Below are positions 37,367 through 47,653 of a stretch of 54,431 nt of DNA, one piece after another (positions within the stretch are counted from its first letter, which is position 1; every line of letters starts with the position of its first letter). The DNA is from Parasitella parasitica (taxonomy: Eukaryota > Mucoromycota > Mucoromycetes > Mucorales > Mucoraceae): contig MU619306.1 in assembly GCA_025201805.1 (NCBI GenBank), positions 19,460 through 73,890 of the forward strand, written 5' to 3'. Below the pieces are notes generated by a model that was not told where the DNA came from, searched no databases, and saw nothing but the letters and a program-made list of their open reading frames with translations. Made by a program: the position numbers and the translations under genes.

Positions 37367-38044
37367 ATTAAATGAAGGGAAATATACAAAAGGAAAACAA
37401 AGGAAAACAAAGATAAGGTCTTAAGGCATTGCATTTTTATACTGACATCCTCAATTATCACAGCATAATAAGCATTGGATGAACGGACTGGGATTTTTTT
37501 TTGCAAAAACGCGTTTGAATTACATTGTATACCATAAAGATTGGCCGAATGCTTTGCTATCCATTTAACGTGAATGTTATTATTTGATACCATTGGTTCC
37601 TGTGTTGACAAGTCATTGCGTATTTTGTCCAGTTCCTGTCTAATAAAAATGCGGAAAACCTTTGCTACGAGCTCCTCTCACATGATCCCTCATCTACGCT
37701 TTTGTTAGAGAGTATATGAAATCACAAAAATCCGAAAGCTTCTCACCTCTTGACTATGATCACTTTGTATGGTGGTGCGAAAAGTAAAGCAATTTTGACC
37801 AAATTGTCGTCAAATGTATTTATAAACATAAAGGAGGATTTAACCTGATATTATATGGCTCTTTGTTGCAGATCAATATATTAAAATAGCTATTATTAAA
37901 ATTCATTATAAAAGCATAAACCAACAACAATAACGCCATGCATGATAGTAATTTTACAGTATTTTGTTTTATTTACAGAGAATTATACAAATATATTTAT
38001 AATATTTAATTAATGTAAAACAATGAAGACAAACACGCATTTTC
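37367..38044. other. Intergenic, AT-rich
   Basis: A gap of 678 bp with the promoter of the basic orphan at its left side and the 3' region of the RhoGEF gene on the right. No further gene supported. Confidence 0.5.
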
Positions 38045-41000
38045 TCTAATTGAGGTTTGTTACATGTTCGCTCAGCATTTCGTACTTTGTAACCAACTCC
38101 TTCCACTGCTGCTGCATTTCATCTTCAAAGCCATTGAGAGACTTGAACATTGATTCTAGATTTTCTCGGTTTGAGGCCATGTTGTCAGTTGGTGGCGTTG
38201 GCACAGGAGTTGGCGCGGCTGAAACTTGTTTATCCTACAAGTTTTAAATAAAGCATTGAGTTTCGGAAACACAAAAGTCGTATTATATTTTAGCTACCTT
38301 TACATCTAGTGTCATGTAATCAACTCCAACTTCTTCACCAAAGTCATCGTCTGTAATCATGCTAAAGGAGCTTCGTGCACTTGAATCGCTATTCAAAGAC
38401 GAGATTGTATTGGAGACAACTGTCTTTGCAGGCTTCTCGAATTGATGGTATCGCTGTTTTTGGTCCCTATGATTATTATTGTTTATGCTCTAATTATGGG
38501 AAGTACAAGTTAATAATCTATGCATGCATGGTGTGATATCGATAACTTACGGTTTCTTTGCTGTCACGCTCATCAGTAATGTCACTTTCATCGAATTGAT
38601 CGTCTATGCCAGATGTTGGTATGCCATAAGAGGAAGACCATAAGGAAGAGGCTAATGTGGTGACTGAAGAGAGTTGACTATGGTTCTCATTTCTATAGTA
38701 TCCTTGGCTACCGCTCCAAGAATGGTGCACGGATAGGCGTGACATAGATGATGATTGATGCTGCAGTTGATAAGATGCGGATCTCGATTTCTTAACTATA
38801 CTAGAAGGCGATACAGATCTTGATGCATTGCTGTTGAACAGCTTTCCAAGAGAGGGTATACTCGATGTTCTTGGCATAGTTTTGCTTCTTGAGCGAGTTA
38901 AATGATGGCTTGATTGTTGCGGTGATTGTCCTTGTAAGCTCTGCTGAAGCTTAAGAATAACTTGTGCTGAATACTCGGTCGAATTCTTTAAGCATTGATC
39001 GAGATAAAGCACTAGAGCAAAAGTTAACCGACGAAAACGTAGCATAGATGCAGTTCCTGACTTACTGTTATTCCAAAAGATACTCTCGAAATCAATAGTC
39101 TTTTCACTGGATTTCTTGTATTGTTGCGCCATCAAAAGGTTAGCTTTAGCACATATATTAAACCTGAATCCCTTCATGTCCTCTGGCTGTATGAGGCCAA
39201 CAATCCAAGGATTGTACAACGCGTTGCGAGATGCGAACAGATGGTCTATGTTTGTGTCGTTGTCATCGACATAGATGATGGTGCTATCATTTTTGTACTT
39301 TGCCCTGATATAACTGTCTTGATCATAGACGTTGCAATAGCTCGGTATTCCTCTCCACATCTTGTAGTATGCCTTATCGGTTGCTGGCTCATATCGCTTC
39401 ATCAATGCTCTTGTTTTTTGGTATACTCCACGGAATGCAGTCAATTTATTCATGCAGTCGGCTCTTTTTGGCTTCGAGAGTAATGCTTCTTCGCGAGCAG
39501 GCAGAATAGAGTATAAACGAGGTCCTTTAAAAAAGTACTTTTCAAAGGAGGTGATATTCGAGACGTGGTCAGCCGAGGATTCAGGTGCAGTGGTCGCAGA
39601 TAAGACAAAGGAACCAGGGCGCTCTAAAATACCGCAACAAAGAGTCAATCAAATGCATTCCACCAAGGCGCATGTGTGCTAATTACCTGTTACACCTTCA
39701 AACATTTCAATACTCTCAATATCAGCCCAACCCTTGAATTTGAGGTGTGGTTTTTCTGGTTTGTAGTAGTTATTGCTTCGCAGTAAGGAAGCGCTCGAGG
39801 AGTTTGTGGGACAGATGCCATTGGAATTATCCAGTAGTTGCTGAAGGTCAATTTCTTTAGAGTCAATCGAAGACCTGCTTGCCACCAAAATCTTGTCTGT
39901 GAAGAGGAAAATGGATACAGCCCTCGTCGGTTTATTTGTCACACGATGGATCTCAATGGCGTCAATATGTGCAATGAGTGATCGTTTCTGATTAATCAGC
40001 GAACACTAGGAATAACATGTCAACAATATGATGGTGCGATGATAATGTCTTGAAACACTTACAGGAGAATCTTTGATTGCTTGGTATAGGTTCAAAAACA
40101 TGGTTGCTGTTTTTGTTGGGTCATCATCGGCCATCGTGGCAATCTCGCTGGCTTTTTCACAAGCTACAAACAACCCGACATAGTCAACATGGTTTTTTGG
40201 GGTCAATTGGAGGATATCGCGCAACATCATTGAATATCTACTGATGCGTTGAACTGGTTCAACGAGTATGTCCTGCAATCTCTTTCTTTTAAAGTCGGCA
40301 TGATCTTTTACTTTCGACAGAAACCGCTTGTAGCTCTGGTTTGCCTTATATTCCTTTGCATGCAGTTTTTGTGCCTCAGACTGCTCCAAAAGGTACTTTC
40401 TGTAACACTCGAATTTAATTATCTATAAAAGTGTGATTAGCGGATAATGAGATCATTTTCATTTAGTGTCGTTCTTACATGTTTTTGACACATTTCCCCA
40501 AAATTGTTGTTTGCGGATGCCAAGTCTTCCAAAAAGTCGCTGTTCACCTTCATAATTTGCTCAATGTTGAGGAATATTTTCTGGCACTTGAACGTGTTTA
40601 ATATGCTGTTTTTTTGCTGCATTGTGGCTCTCAACGGCTTTACTACATGATTTACAATCGTTCTCAAAGTGTCAACATAAGATTTTTCGGTTTTAATGAA
40701 TTCCTGGATACGGAACTGCCTCTTTTCGTCATTCATTTCAACCTAGCTTGTTTGTGAGAACGCTGCATGCATCAATCACATAATTGTGTTTGTACCTCTT
40801 TAAAAGCTGCATTCTGTATACTGGATTGAGCGTTATGTGGGGAAGATCCGTGGAAACACGATGCCTGCTCGTGTATCTCGGTTCCAATTATGTTTAAGAA
40901 CTGTTCCAATTGAATCTGCTGGCTTGTCGTTCTATTTCTCGAGGGTATAATCAAGTCTATATTTTGGCACTACACAAGTAAATTAGAACCGATGTAGAGT

Positions 41001-41229
41001 AAAATACAAGCTCGACTTTACTAATGGTTTTGTTGTCTGCTTAGTTATCTTGTCGTGAAAATCCTCGTGGCTCGTTGATTCTATTTTACTGTTGGTGATG
41101 TCTTTTTGTTTAATAAGTTTCCATTGGTGAGCATATCCATTTTTTTGCAGTTTGGTTTTGAGTTCCTGAAATGAGATTAGTATTCGACTCATTTGAAAAT
41201 CAGAAATGTATTACCTTTAAGTTGCTCAT
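38045..41229 (-). CDS. Rho guanine-nucleotide exchange factor (DH-PH)
   Basis: Predicted activator of Rho-type GTPases in polarity. Minus-strand gene with a 15-nt first exon (41229-41215, encoding MSNLK) and about ten further exons; the stop is at 38045. The DH domain begins near 40730: FIKTEKSYVDTLRTIVNHVVKPL (CR1), then RFLSKVKDHADFKRKRLQDILVEPVQRISRYSMMLRDIL (CR3, about 40190-40330). A PH-like domain follows (about 39980-39680), with RAVSIFLFTDKILVASR and HLKFKGWADIESIEMFEG. A conserved extension (about 39640-39060) contains KYKNDSTIIYVDDND. The C-terminus is Ser-rich and ends in a coiled-coil-like helix (MFKSLNGFEDEMQQQWKEL). It is not clearly a Bud3 or Rom2 orthologue. Confidence 0.87.
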
Positions 41230-42045
41230 GATTTTGTATGTACAGAAACAGAAAAGAGGGGGAGAGAACAGAGAGAAACAGAGAGAAACAGAGAGAGAGA
41301 GAAGTGTTGGCTTATTTATTATGCTTTTTTTATTATTTTTTTGTTATTGTTTTACTCTCCTAAAACAGTGGTTCGTACAACTGAAAGCGAAAAAAATTAC
41401 AATTAAACCATTTCACTTAGAATATTTTTAGGTTTTTTTTTATTTGATTGTCTGTGGGATTTGATTATTACTTGGGCATGGCTTCATTGTTTGCTAATAT
41501 ATTGCACCCCTCAATTAAAATAATTGCACTCACAACAATCCAACACGTGCAAAGTGTATTTTTGTTGGAAACTTCTTTTTTCTTTCGCATGAAAATCAGG
41601 ACAAAATGAATGGCTTTTTATTTATGTATTCACACTTGAGCACAAACTCATGAAATAGATAGCATTCTGACAAGAGTGAATTATCTAACACCATGTTGGT
41701 GACACAAGTTTTGCATACAACGACTCCGCGTTCTCAACATGCCAAGTGGGATCATTGTTTATTTGCGCCATAACATGATCCGATGTTGTTCCCAAGCAAT
41801 ATTTACAACTGTTTTATAGAATTCTTGTCAGGGTTTTTTCAAAAAGGCAGAACGCCAAAATCACATTGTAAGGTTCCCCTATGATGTAAGATTTACTATT
41901 GTGTTTTTTATCTGACAAAAACAGAAGGCTGCATCATTCGATACCTAGTGTCAAATGTGTCAAATGTAAAGCTTAGAAATTAAATAGAAGAAAAGTATCA
42001 CCAAATGATAAAAGTTAAGGTGAATGGGTATATTTATATACATAT
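41230..42045. other. Intergenic with GA-rich repeat
   Basis: Promoter side of the RhoGEF gene. Degenerate GAGAGAAACA repeats lie at about 41260-41303. Beyond this it is AT-rich with no supported gene. Confidence 0.55.
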
Positions 42046-42420
42046 TTAAAAGTTGGATCGGTAGCTAACTAGAACAGCAATGCTATAATGGCCTTGTTTT
42101 TTGTTTGCTCTTGTATTTCGCATGACTTCTTCACTGAATTGTATAGTGTCTTCGCCATCTTCTTGTTCTTTTCTTGGAATAGCTTGATCTATATTTTGAT
42201 GTAAACTATCTCCTTCATGGTATGGATCGGTTGATACAGATGAACGTCTATCATATTCCTCGCTGCTATACGTTTCATGTATCGTAGCTTTATTACAAGA
42301 GGAAAATCTCACAGATTTTCCTATAGCCGATTCACTACTAAGCGTACTACTACTGCTTTTTCTTCGATTATTTAGCTTAGATTTTGCTGACTGGTAAAAC
42401 TTGGAAAAAGATGAAGGCAT
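42046..42420 (-). CDS. Small hypothetical protein with VRF and EEYDRR motifs
   Basis: Not a named family. About 124 residues if started at MPSSFSKFYQ; an upstream ATG at 42489 adds 23 residues that look like leader. The core SVRFSSCNKATIHETYSSEEYDRRS contains a VRF tripeptide like the RVxF docking motif of protein phosphatase 1. It is followed by an IHETYS..EYDR pattern that I associate with small disordered fungal proteins. The rest is Ser-rich and probably disordered. Confidence 0.5.
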   Translation of the reverse strand: MPSSFSKFYQSAKSKLNNRRKSSSSTLSSESAIGKSVRFSSCNKATIHETYSSEEYDRRSSVSTDPYHEGDSLHQNIDQAIPRKEQEDGEDTIQFSEEVMRNTRANKKQGHYSIAVLVSYRSNF

Positions 42421-43032
42421 ATATATATGGTTCGCTGATACGGTGGGAGTGAAAAGAAAGTGAAATTGGCGAGTTATGTATGCGTGCACAGAAATCGATG
42501 GTCACAATAGTCAGCAAGTATTAACTGCATTAATGATTTGCTTCTTTTATAGATATCGAGGAAGAAGAGAAGCATAAATTGTTCATTTCTACCCAATCAT
42601 GGATGTCAAGCTGAAATCTCTGCGCAGTCTGTTGTACGTAGATGCTAAGCAAAAAGAGCTGCGGTCAAATAAAAAAAAGCGAAGACAATGCTTACAAATC
42701 TTGGATATCCGGGATTAAAGCATGCCTTCAATTCGAATAAAAAGTCTAAATACGTACATAGGTAGCTCATACAATGCTAATATGACATGCCCATAGTCGC
42801 TCAACTCTTTTGCATTGAAAAGAGCAAATATGATAAGCTTTATTTATTAAATTAGCATTAAAAGTATATATGTAATTGAGTTTGTACATCGTAGCCCAGT
42901 TTAAGATTTTAGTTCACATTTACCATGTGTCGTGCTACAGTGAATTAGCTTGATCTGTAACAACGGCAGCGATAAAAAGTTTAAGAAGAGCGAAAGGAGC
43001 TTAGTTGAGGCAACATTACCAATATCATGTAT
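42421..43032. other. Intergenic flank of the TIR element
   Basis: AT-rich, 612 bp, without supported gene. It is the left host flank of the element. The sequence immediately outside the left TIR is where a Fanzor-type guide would be templated. Confidence 0.5.
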
Positions 43033-43035
43033 TTA

Positions 43036-43057
43036 GAGCATCTCCAACGGAGATGCT
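43036..43057 (+). repeat. Left terminal inverted repeat, itself a hairpin
   Basis: GAGCATCTCCAACGGAGATGCT. Besides matching the right end in inverse orientation, it is internally palindromic: AGCATCTCC-AAC-GGAGATGCT has nine perfect base pairs and a three-base loop. Confidence 0.9.
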
Positions 43058-43207
43058 AATTTTACAAAATTTCCAAAAGAAAATTGATCAGAGGGTGATA
43101 CTCTCTTTTTTTTTTGGACAATTTTACTCACCTGTAATGGTGTATAGGATAAACCGAATACCCATGACGTATCAAAGAGTAATATCAATGATACATAATG
43201 CTTGCAA
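43036..43207 (-). ncRNA. Candidate Fanzor guide-RNA region (positional inference)
   Basis: In TnpB and Fanzor loci the scaffold RNA is transcribed from the 3' end of the nuclease gene through the element end, and its guide is the adjoining host DNA. By that rule the scaffold would lie in the 170 nt between the stop at 43208 and the left TIR, ending in the TIR hairpin. The guide would come from the minus strand just left of 43036. No expression evidence can be seen here. Confidence 0.35.
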
Positions 43208-45860
43208 TTATTCTTTTGATCCAGAACGCTGGAATGGTGAAAGACGAGCGTCATTGTTTCTTGCTGCATGTAAAAATATGTTCAGGATGTTTTTTGCAGC
43301 CATTATATCGCGATTCCAAATAATATTACAAGCGGTTTCTTGACACTGTAATACAGAATGTACTCTTCGCTTTGCTGATCGTTGCACAACGTTTTCAACA
43401 TTTCTTTTTTTGCAGTTGTTGCTGACTTGACTGGTGAGGTATTCGTCTACCATTTGGACTGTAACGCCACAATTTTCTTCGCATTTTTGAAGAGCTTTTA
43501 TGATAGTCTTTGTGGGTCCAAGTCTTTTGCCTCTCATTGTAGGTAAAAATCTTCCATTTCCATAGGCAATGATGGTTTTATTTGCCTTTTCTCGTTGTTG
43601 TCTTCACATTGGTGAACGCACCCGTACAATATTTGATGCTATCATGAGGAAACATCTTGACTATTTCGCTGAAGGCTTTTTGCTTCTTTCTATAACATCT
43701 AAACTTTAATTTTGAAGACCTAGTCCATTTGGTTAACACATTTTTAAAATATGTACAAGAGTTTGCTACACTTACCAAAGGCCTCTGTTATAAAATTCAT
43801 ACATTGTATCGTAGGATTGTATATACGCTTTCTGCAAGCAATCAAGAATTTTGAAACTTCTCCGGTTTTTAATGAATCCAGTTCTGTTATCATTCTATGA
43901 GTGTTTGTGTGCTTCGCTTGATGAATCTTTCGAATGTGAGCTGCATCATTAAACCCACACAAGTGATAATACTCCTTTTGACCAAGTGATCCCACTCTAC
44001 CAGCTTGGTCAACTATAGTAAAAACCGTGCTAATTCCAGAGTCTACCGCCCACACTTGGCACCCATTGTCAATATCTGTTTTCAGGTCAGATGGCTTTAC
44101 GGGAAGAGAACCTTTCTTCTTTTTTGCTGTAATTCTTGAGAAGAGAAAAGAAACTGAATAACCATCCGTGTAGATAACATTCCTACTATAACTTGATAAG
44201 TTCCAAGGCATTAGTAAATTAAAACTATTTGAACTTACTTAAAGATCTTCTTTCCATTGTAGAGCTTATCCCTGGTTTTAAATCCAATTTTAGAAAAATC
44301 AAAAAGTTTGTAATAAAACGCAGACAGTTGCTCTTCATTTTTAGTTCCTGAAGTAGTATAACCATCAACAGAAACTCTGACCAGTCTCCAGAAAGCTTGT
44401 GCGTCAATCTGAATTGATTTTCTTTGCGTTGAATACAATGGTAACAGAGAGAAAAAGCGATACCACGTTTATCGGTGTATTTTGTGGAGCAAAATGTTTC
44501 ATCCTTTATCCTTGATTTCAAAGTGCTTACGAAAGTTGACACCATTGGTTTGTGTTCTTGAATACTTTGAAGCTTCTTTCCAAAAATGAGAGACTCGTTA
44601 CTGTTAATCGAACTCACAACCGCTTCTTTCAATGATTCAAATTTTCGTCTATTCAACGATGCCGCAAACTGTAGCTCCTTTAACTTTCGATGAACGTATG
44701 CTTTGGAAGCAACGGTTTCGGCAATTTCCTCAGTTAGATGTACTTTTTTTTCAACTTCTTTCTGCAGGGAAAATAAAGTTTCGGGGTCGCAGTCTACTTC
44801 TTGATACTGACTCCATAGATCCTTAATCTTTTGAACGATTTTATCAAGTGCACCGGTTCTTTCTACGGAATTTGGCCATCTTGATTTTTCTTTAACCTTT
44901 GGCCATATATGTAATGAGCAAGTAATTTTCTCTGGCTAGCCGTTAAATTACGACAATAGAATTCTGAAATCCTGTGGGTGAGTGTTTCCAGAAAAAACGT
45001 ATGCTTCTTCTTTCATGATTTTCACAAACATGATATCGGATAAGGGTTTCATACTGCTTGGCAGAAATGGAAAGAATAGTCGCATAACCAATAGACTTAA
45101 ATGCTTTTAAAATTCGCTCGTCAATCTCGCACGCATTTTGAACTCTTCAAAATATTGACGGATGAACTCAGGAGCCCTACTCCCATTACCTGCTAAGGTA
45201 GAAAATATAGCATAAACAAAATCTTGACTAATGATTGGCGTATCTTCATTGGCATCTGCACATTTCAGAATGATAAAGTTTGCAAATATGAGCCTATATA
45301 GATAATTTTCATAGCGTAATCCACCAAGTTGCCAATTGATTTCATGAATGTTGTATTTGTGCATGTGGTTTTAAGTGAAGACTTGATGGTGAAAGCTTCT
45401 GTCTTTTCGTCATCATTGTGTTGAACCACCTTCTTTTCTTTTCGATGTGGACAGAGTTTACTGGTAGACCTTGCATGATCTGTCTGTTTACGTGAAGGAC
45501 ACAGCATTGGTTTGTTGGATTTGTTTTGCTTCTTGAACTCCTCTAAAGCAACTTTTTTGTCTTCTTTCTGTTGGACTTTCTTTGATAAAGTAGGAGTTTT
45601 GCTGGAAGAAGAACCTATATCATTAAATAAGCTAGCAGTCTTTTCTATTGAGCTAGAAGCCTTTGATGTTGAACTCGAAATATCGTTGGTGGTGGGAATA
45701 CCTGGTGTTGTCAAATCAGCCTCCTCTTCTTGGTGATTCAAATCTGCACCTAAAATATAGTAAGACAAATATTCTTTTCGCGATGAATGTGTTAGATATT
45801 TACTTCTTATAGCTTTCTTTCTTTCCTGTCCGGTGAATTGTCTTTATGTTTACACTTCAT
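43208..45860 (-). pseudogene. Fanzor (TnpB-like RuvC nuclease) pseudogene
   Basis: Fanzors are eukaryotic RNA-guided endonucleases related to TnpB/Cas12. Minus strand: possible first exon from ATG 45860; an acidic, Ser/Lys-rich N-terminus (about 45750-45400); a helical middle; then the RuvC-like nuclease. RuvC-I Asp is in VWAVDSGIST (about 44042), after NVIYTDGYSV. IIAYGNGRF (about 43560) stands where TnpB has its RuvC-II Glu. The DEYLTS Glu (about 43443) matches the shifted Glu described for Fanzors. RuvC-III Asp is in WNRDIMAAKNIL (about 43308). The zinc ribbon keeps three Cys (about 43413, 43344, 43329), but SxxC replaces the expected CxxC. Two GT..AG introns still look usable (about 44228-44183, 43789-43725). 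The frame shifts at about 45300, 45140, 45000, 44910, 44445 and 43590, so it is not functional as read. Confidence 0.82.
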
Positions 45861-46668
45861 ATATGTGTGAGGAGTAAATTAAGCAAAGAAAAAGAAGAAA
45901 TGAACTTACAACATTCAGTGATGTATTCTGCTGAATTTGATAAATTAGGCTCAATACAAAATCTCAAAGTGCATTACGATCAAAACAGTGGATACTCAAA
46001 AAAAAAAAAAGAGAGTATAGTGTATAAAGTTTAACTAACTATACGAACTTTATTAGCATTTTCTAAAATGGCCAGTATATTTCTGTTCTGAATGCTCATA
46101 TTAATGTTAGAAGTGTGGGGTTTATAGTATGAGATATATAAGTGTGGATTGAATAAAGTAGTGAGCACCAGCTCCTGTTTTGAAAGTAGAATGACTTTGC
46201 ATTACGAAGAAAAGATAAGAGCAAAAGAGTAAAAGAGAATACAATGGACTCAAGAACCAAGGGAGTAATTCAAAGAACTTCAGAAACAAAAAAGCAAGGT
46301 AACAGTAAGCAAGCAGGGACGATTACACCAGTGAAAGATTTATAAGTAAAATAAAAGCCAAAGTTGAAGGTAATAAATAACTAATGATTTTATTTGAATT
46401 TAAAATAATTGAGGATGAGGATATTTATACTAGTTTCGAATAAAGTTATTTTTGATAGAGAAAGCTTAAATCTTGAAATTAGGTATTATGCAAGAAAAAA
46501 AGTGTGGAGAAACTTAATAATGTCATATGAACTGACAGTGATCTATTGATTTTGCGTTATTTGAACTCAATAAATGTTTATCGTCTCAAATTAGCACTTC
46601 CAAAAAAGCAGACAAAAATTTTTCGGGTTATTAAAAAAAAAGCGGGTGCTTTAAATGGCTTTTTGTTC

Positions 46669-46690
46669 AGCGTCTCCGTTGGAGATGCTC
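46669..46690 (-). repeat. Right terminal inverted repeat, itself a hairpin
   Basis: The reverse complement reads GAGCATCTCCAACGGAGACGCT, one difference from the left end. The same stem forms with a single mismatch (a G-U pair in RNA on one strand). Confidence 0.9.
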
Positions 46691-46693
46691 TTA

Positions 46694-47653
46694 ATTTTTT
46701 TTTTATACATACAGGTTGGTCTTAACACACAATTTTTTATATTTTAAGAAACCATAGTAACTAATCAAAATAATCTGCATACCGTTTCCATGACAACGAT
46801 CAATTAACCCGAAATTGTGGCATATTGGATCTTCTTTTTTGCGGGGTAAGACTTTAGACGAACTGGTAGACCATGATGGCACACCAGATCAAGAATTCAA
46901 CCTAGATTAAAATTAAGCTTTTTTGCGAACGTAAGCCATAGCGTGCTCTTTTAAAACCCTCAAATAAATACTGCAGTTCAAATACCATTTACATGTCATT
47001 ATATGTCTTTATACAGTCTATAGTATGAATTGTTGTTATTATTTTATGGTTACATACGTATTCCTTTTTTTAATCTCCAAAAAGAAATTTTAAAGAATAA
47101 CCAAAATGAGTTTTGGTAAGTCGGTTACCTGAATATGGTAATTTGGGATGAATGGATCGGGTGAAAAAAAGAAAGGGGAACCTTATTAATCTTTCTTGTA
47201 TACATGAAACTCATTTTTTGAGCTACCGGTCAGGCACTATATACTACTCGTATGAAAAACCATACAGTCTCTACCTATTATGTTGTAATAGAAATAAAAT
47301 GGGCTTACTAAGACTAGACAGAAAGTAGTTTGTCTTTTTTTATTTTTATTATTTGCCATCTACAGAAGTTCTCTTTAAACAGTGAATAATTCATTTCAAA
47401 TCAATTGATTTAGCTGAAATAAACCAGATGCCAACAGCTTGTTATTTCCTTATAACATCATGTGAATCATAATATCCCGAAAATAAAACAACCCTTTTTT
47501 GCTATACATACAAGATAAATAGACTTCTGTGTTACAAGATGTGTTGTGTTTCCATGTTTTTATTTTAAAAGAAAAGACAAAAAAAACTTGATTTTCATCT
47601 TTCTTTCCTCTTTTTTTCTCTCTCTGGCTTTTCCATTTTGCTTAAACATATCA
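46694..47653. other. Intergenic, right flank of element and zinc-finger gene promoter
   Basis: Contains X-box-like sites (46752-46761 and 46788-46797), a possible micro-gene (47106-47311) and a CT-rich leader before 47654. Otherwise AT-rich. Confidence 0.5.
47106..47311 (+). CDS. Possible 32-residue spliced micro-protein
   Basis: Ten coding bases (ATGAGTTTTG) run straight into a strong donor GTAAGT. An acceptor at 47222 restores phase to a short frame ending TAA at 47309-47311, giving MSFATGQALYTTRMKN plus 16 residues. AATAAA overlaps the end of the frame. No family is recognised. The perfect donor right after a start is the only real argument. Confidence 0.25.

Larger units (their letters stand above)
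43033..46693. mobile_element. TIR transposon carrying a Fanzor gene, with TTA target duplication
   Basis: The element proper is 43036-46690 (3,655 bp). Its ends are 22-bp inverted repeats matching at 21 of 22 positions, and both ends are flanked by a direct TTA (43033-43035 and 46691-46693). TTA duplication is typical of PIF/Harbinger-type insertion, but no DDE transposase is seen inside. The only recognisable coding content is a broken Fanzor gene on the minus strand. The right 0.8 kb (about 45860-46690) is AT-rich and non-coding. Fanzors are known passengers of several eukaryotic transposon types; this copy appears non-autonomous and decayed. Confidence 0.82.

Noticed and set aside
37363-37611. 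82-codon frame upstream of the basic orphan
   Set aside because: Overlaps the pyrimidine-rich leader and ends in a low-complexity hydrophobic tail.
41250-41303. Regular GAGAGAAACA units considered as a CRISPR-like or satellite array
   Set aside because: Too short, no spacers; simple purine repeat.
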